A stretch of 14,121 nucleotides of DNA from DASQFI01 sp050264575 (lineage in GTDB: Bacteria > Acidobacteriota > Vicinamibacteria > Vicinamibacterales > SCN-69-37), in the NCBI GenBank assembly GCA_050264575.1, contig JBLNGH010000044.1, positions 1-14,121 of the forward strand, given 5' to 3'. Positions 14,051 through 14,121 of the stretch are shown in pieces. The notes under the pieces are model-generated. The model worked only from the letters and a program-made list of their open reading frames with translations, had not been told where the DNA came from and searched no databases. Every line of letters starts with the position of its first letter. Position 1 is the stretch's first letter. Both the position numbers and the translations under genes were made by a program.

Positions 14051-14078
14051 AGAACTGAGAACTGAGAACTCAGAACTC
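14051..14078. repeat. Four tandem 7-mers (AGAACTG/AGAACTC) after the protease-like gene
   Basis: AGAACTG twice (14051-14064), then AGAACTC twice (14065-14078), 16 bp past the stop at 14035. Unlike the other clusters it does not make a clean hairpin, although CTGAG and CTCAG sit opposite each other within it. AGCGC (14037-14041) and GCGCT (14082-14086) can pair around it. Confidence 0.7.
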
Positions 14079-14104
14079 AAAGCGCTGGTCACGGGAACCG
14101 ACTA

Positions 14105-14120
14105 GGCTGAGCGGCTGAGC
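14105..14120. repeat. Two tandem GGCTGAGC words at the window edge
   Basis: GGCTGAGC at 14105-14112 and 14113-14120. The array may continue beyond the window. With only two copies visible this is a tentative further example of the spacer word repeats. Confidence 0.35.
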
Positions 14121-14121
14121 T

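Noticed and set aside
12908..14092. A 394-codon minus-strand frame opposite the aspartyl-protease-like gene
   Set aside because: The plus frame has a signal peptide, a ribosome site and protease-fold motifs. The minus frame shows Leu/Phe/Arg runs that are only the antisense of the Lys/Glu repeat.

Overview
The window is a high-GC stretch of a bacterial chromosome, most likely from Acidobacteriota and perhaps the Vicinamibacteria. Three things suggest this. The secreted VWA protein at 12013-13008 resembles the family described as the VWFA-related acidobacterial domain. The genes are GC-rich and tightly packed. Nearly every multi-gene spacer carries a foldback built from short repeated words. 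The taxonomic call is inference; there is no rRNA or marker phylogeny here.

Layout, left to right. Positions 1-1307 (minus) hold the end of a 2-oxoacid:ferredoxin oxidoreductase operon: a fused gamma/delta-type subunit, then the first 14 codons of the next gene. Positions 1432-3563 (minus) form a three-gene operon: a DinB-like metal-binding protein, a two-domain glyoxalase-fold ring-cleaving dioxygenase, and an alpha/beta hydrolase. The last two match the Bacillus MhqE/MhqD pair that handles hydroquinones and catechols. The glycogen branching enzyme gene glgB (3635-5557, plus) is divergent from this operon. It converges on an EVE-domain gene (5842-6246, minus), and a 269-bp compound palindrome fills the gap. 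A 69-residue Tudor-like protein (6456-6665, minus) lies upstream of the EVE gene, and an 80-bp REP/MITE-type hairpin (6294-6373) separates the two.

Positions 6831-9680 (plus) encode a 949-residue secreted protein with BNR/Asp-box repeats. It converges on an outer-membrane beta-barrel gene (9822-10970, minus), which is start/stop-coupled to the endonuclease IV gene nfo. Divergent from nfo, a secreted VWA protein (12013-13008) and a secreted aspartyl-protease-like protein (13019-14035) form a two-gene plus-strand operon. In the second protein the catalytic Asp of the DTGA motif is replaced by Ser.

The genes are mostly separate housekeeping or stress modules: quinone detoxification, glycogen synthesis, base-excision repair and cell-envelope proteins. 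I see no complete new multi-gene system, no phage or integrase genes, no CRISPR array and no tRNA or rRNA. The most unusual feature is the spacers. At least seven carry their own short word (7-10 nt, different at each locus), repeated directly and usually also as its complement so that it folds back. There is also one classic REP-like element and one perfect 14-bp palindrome.
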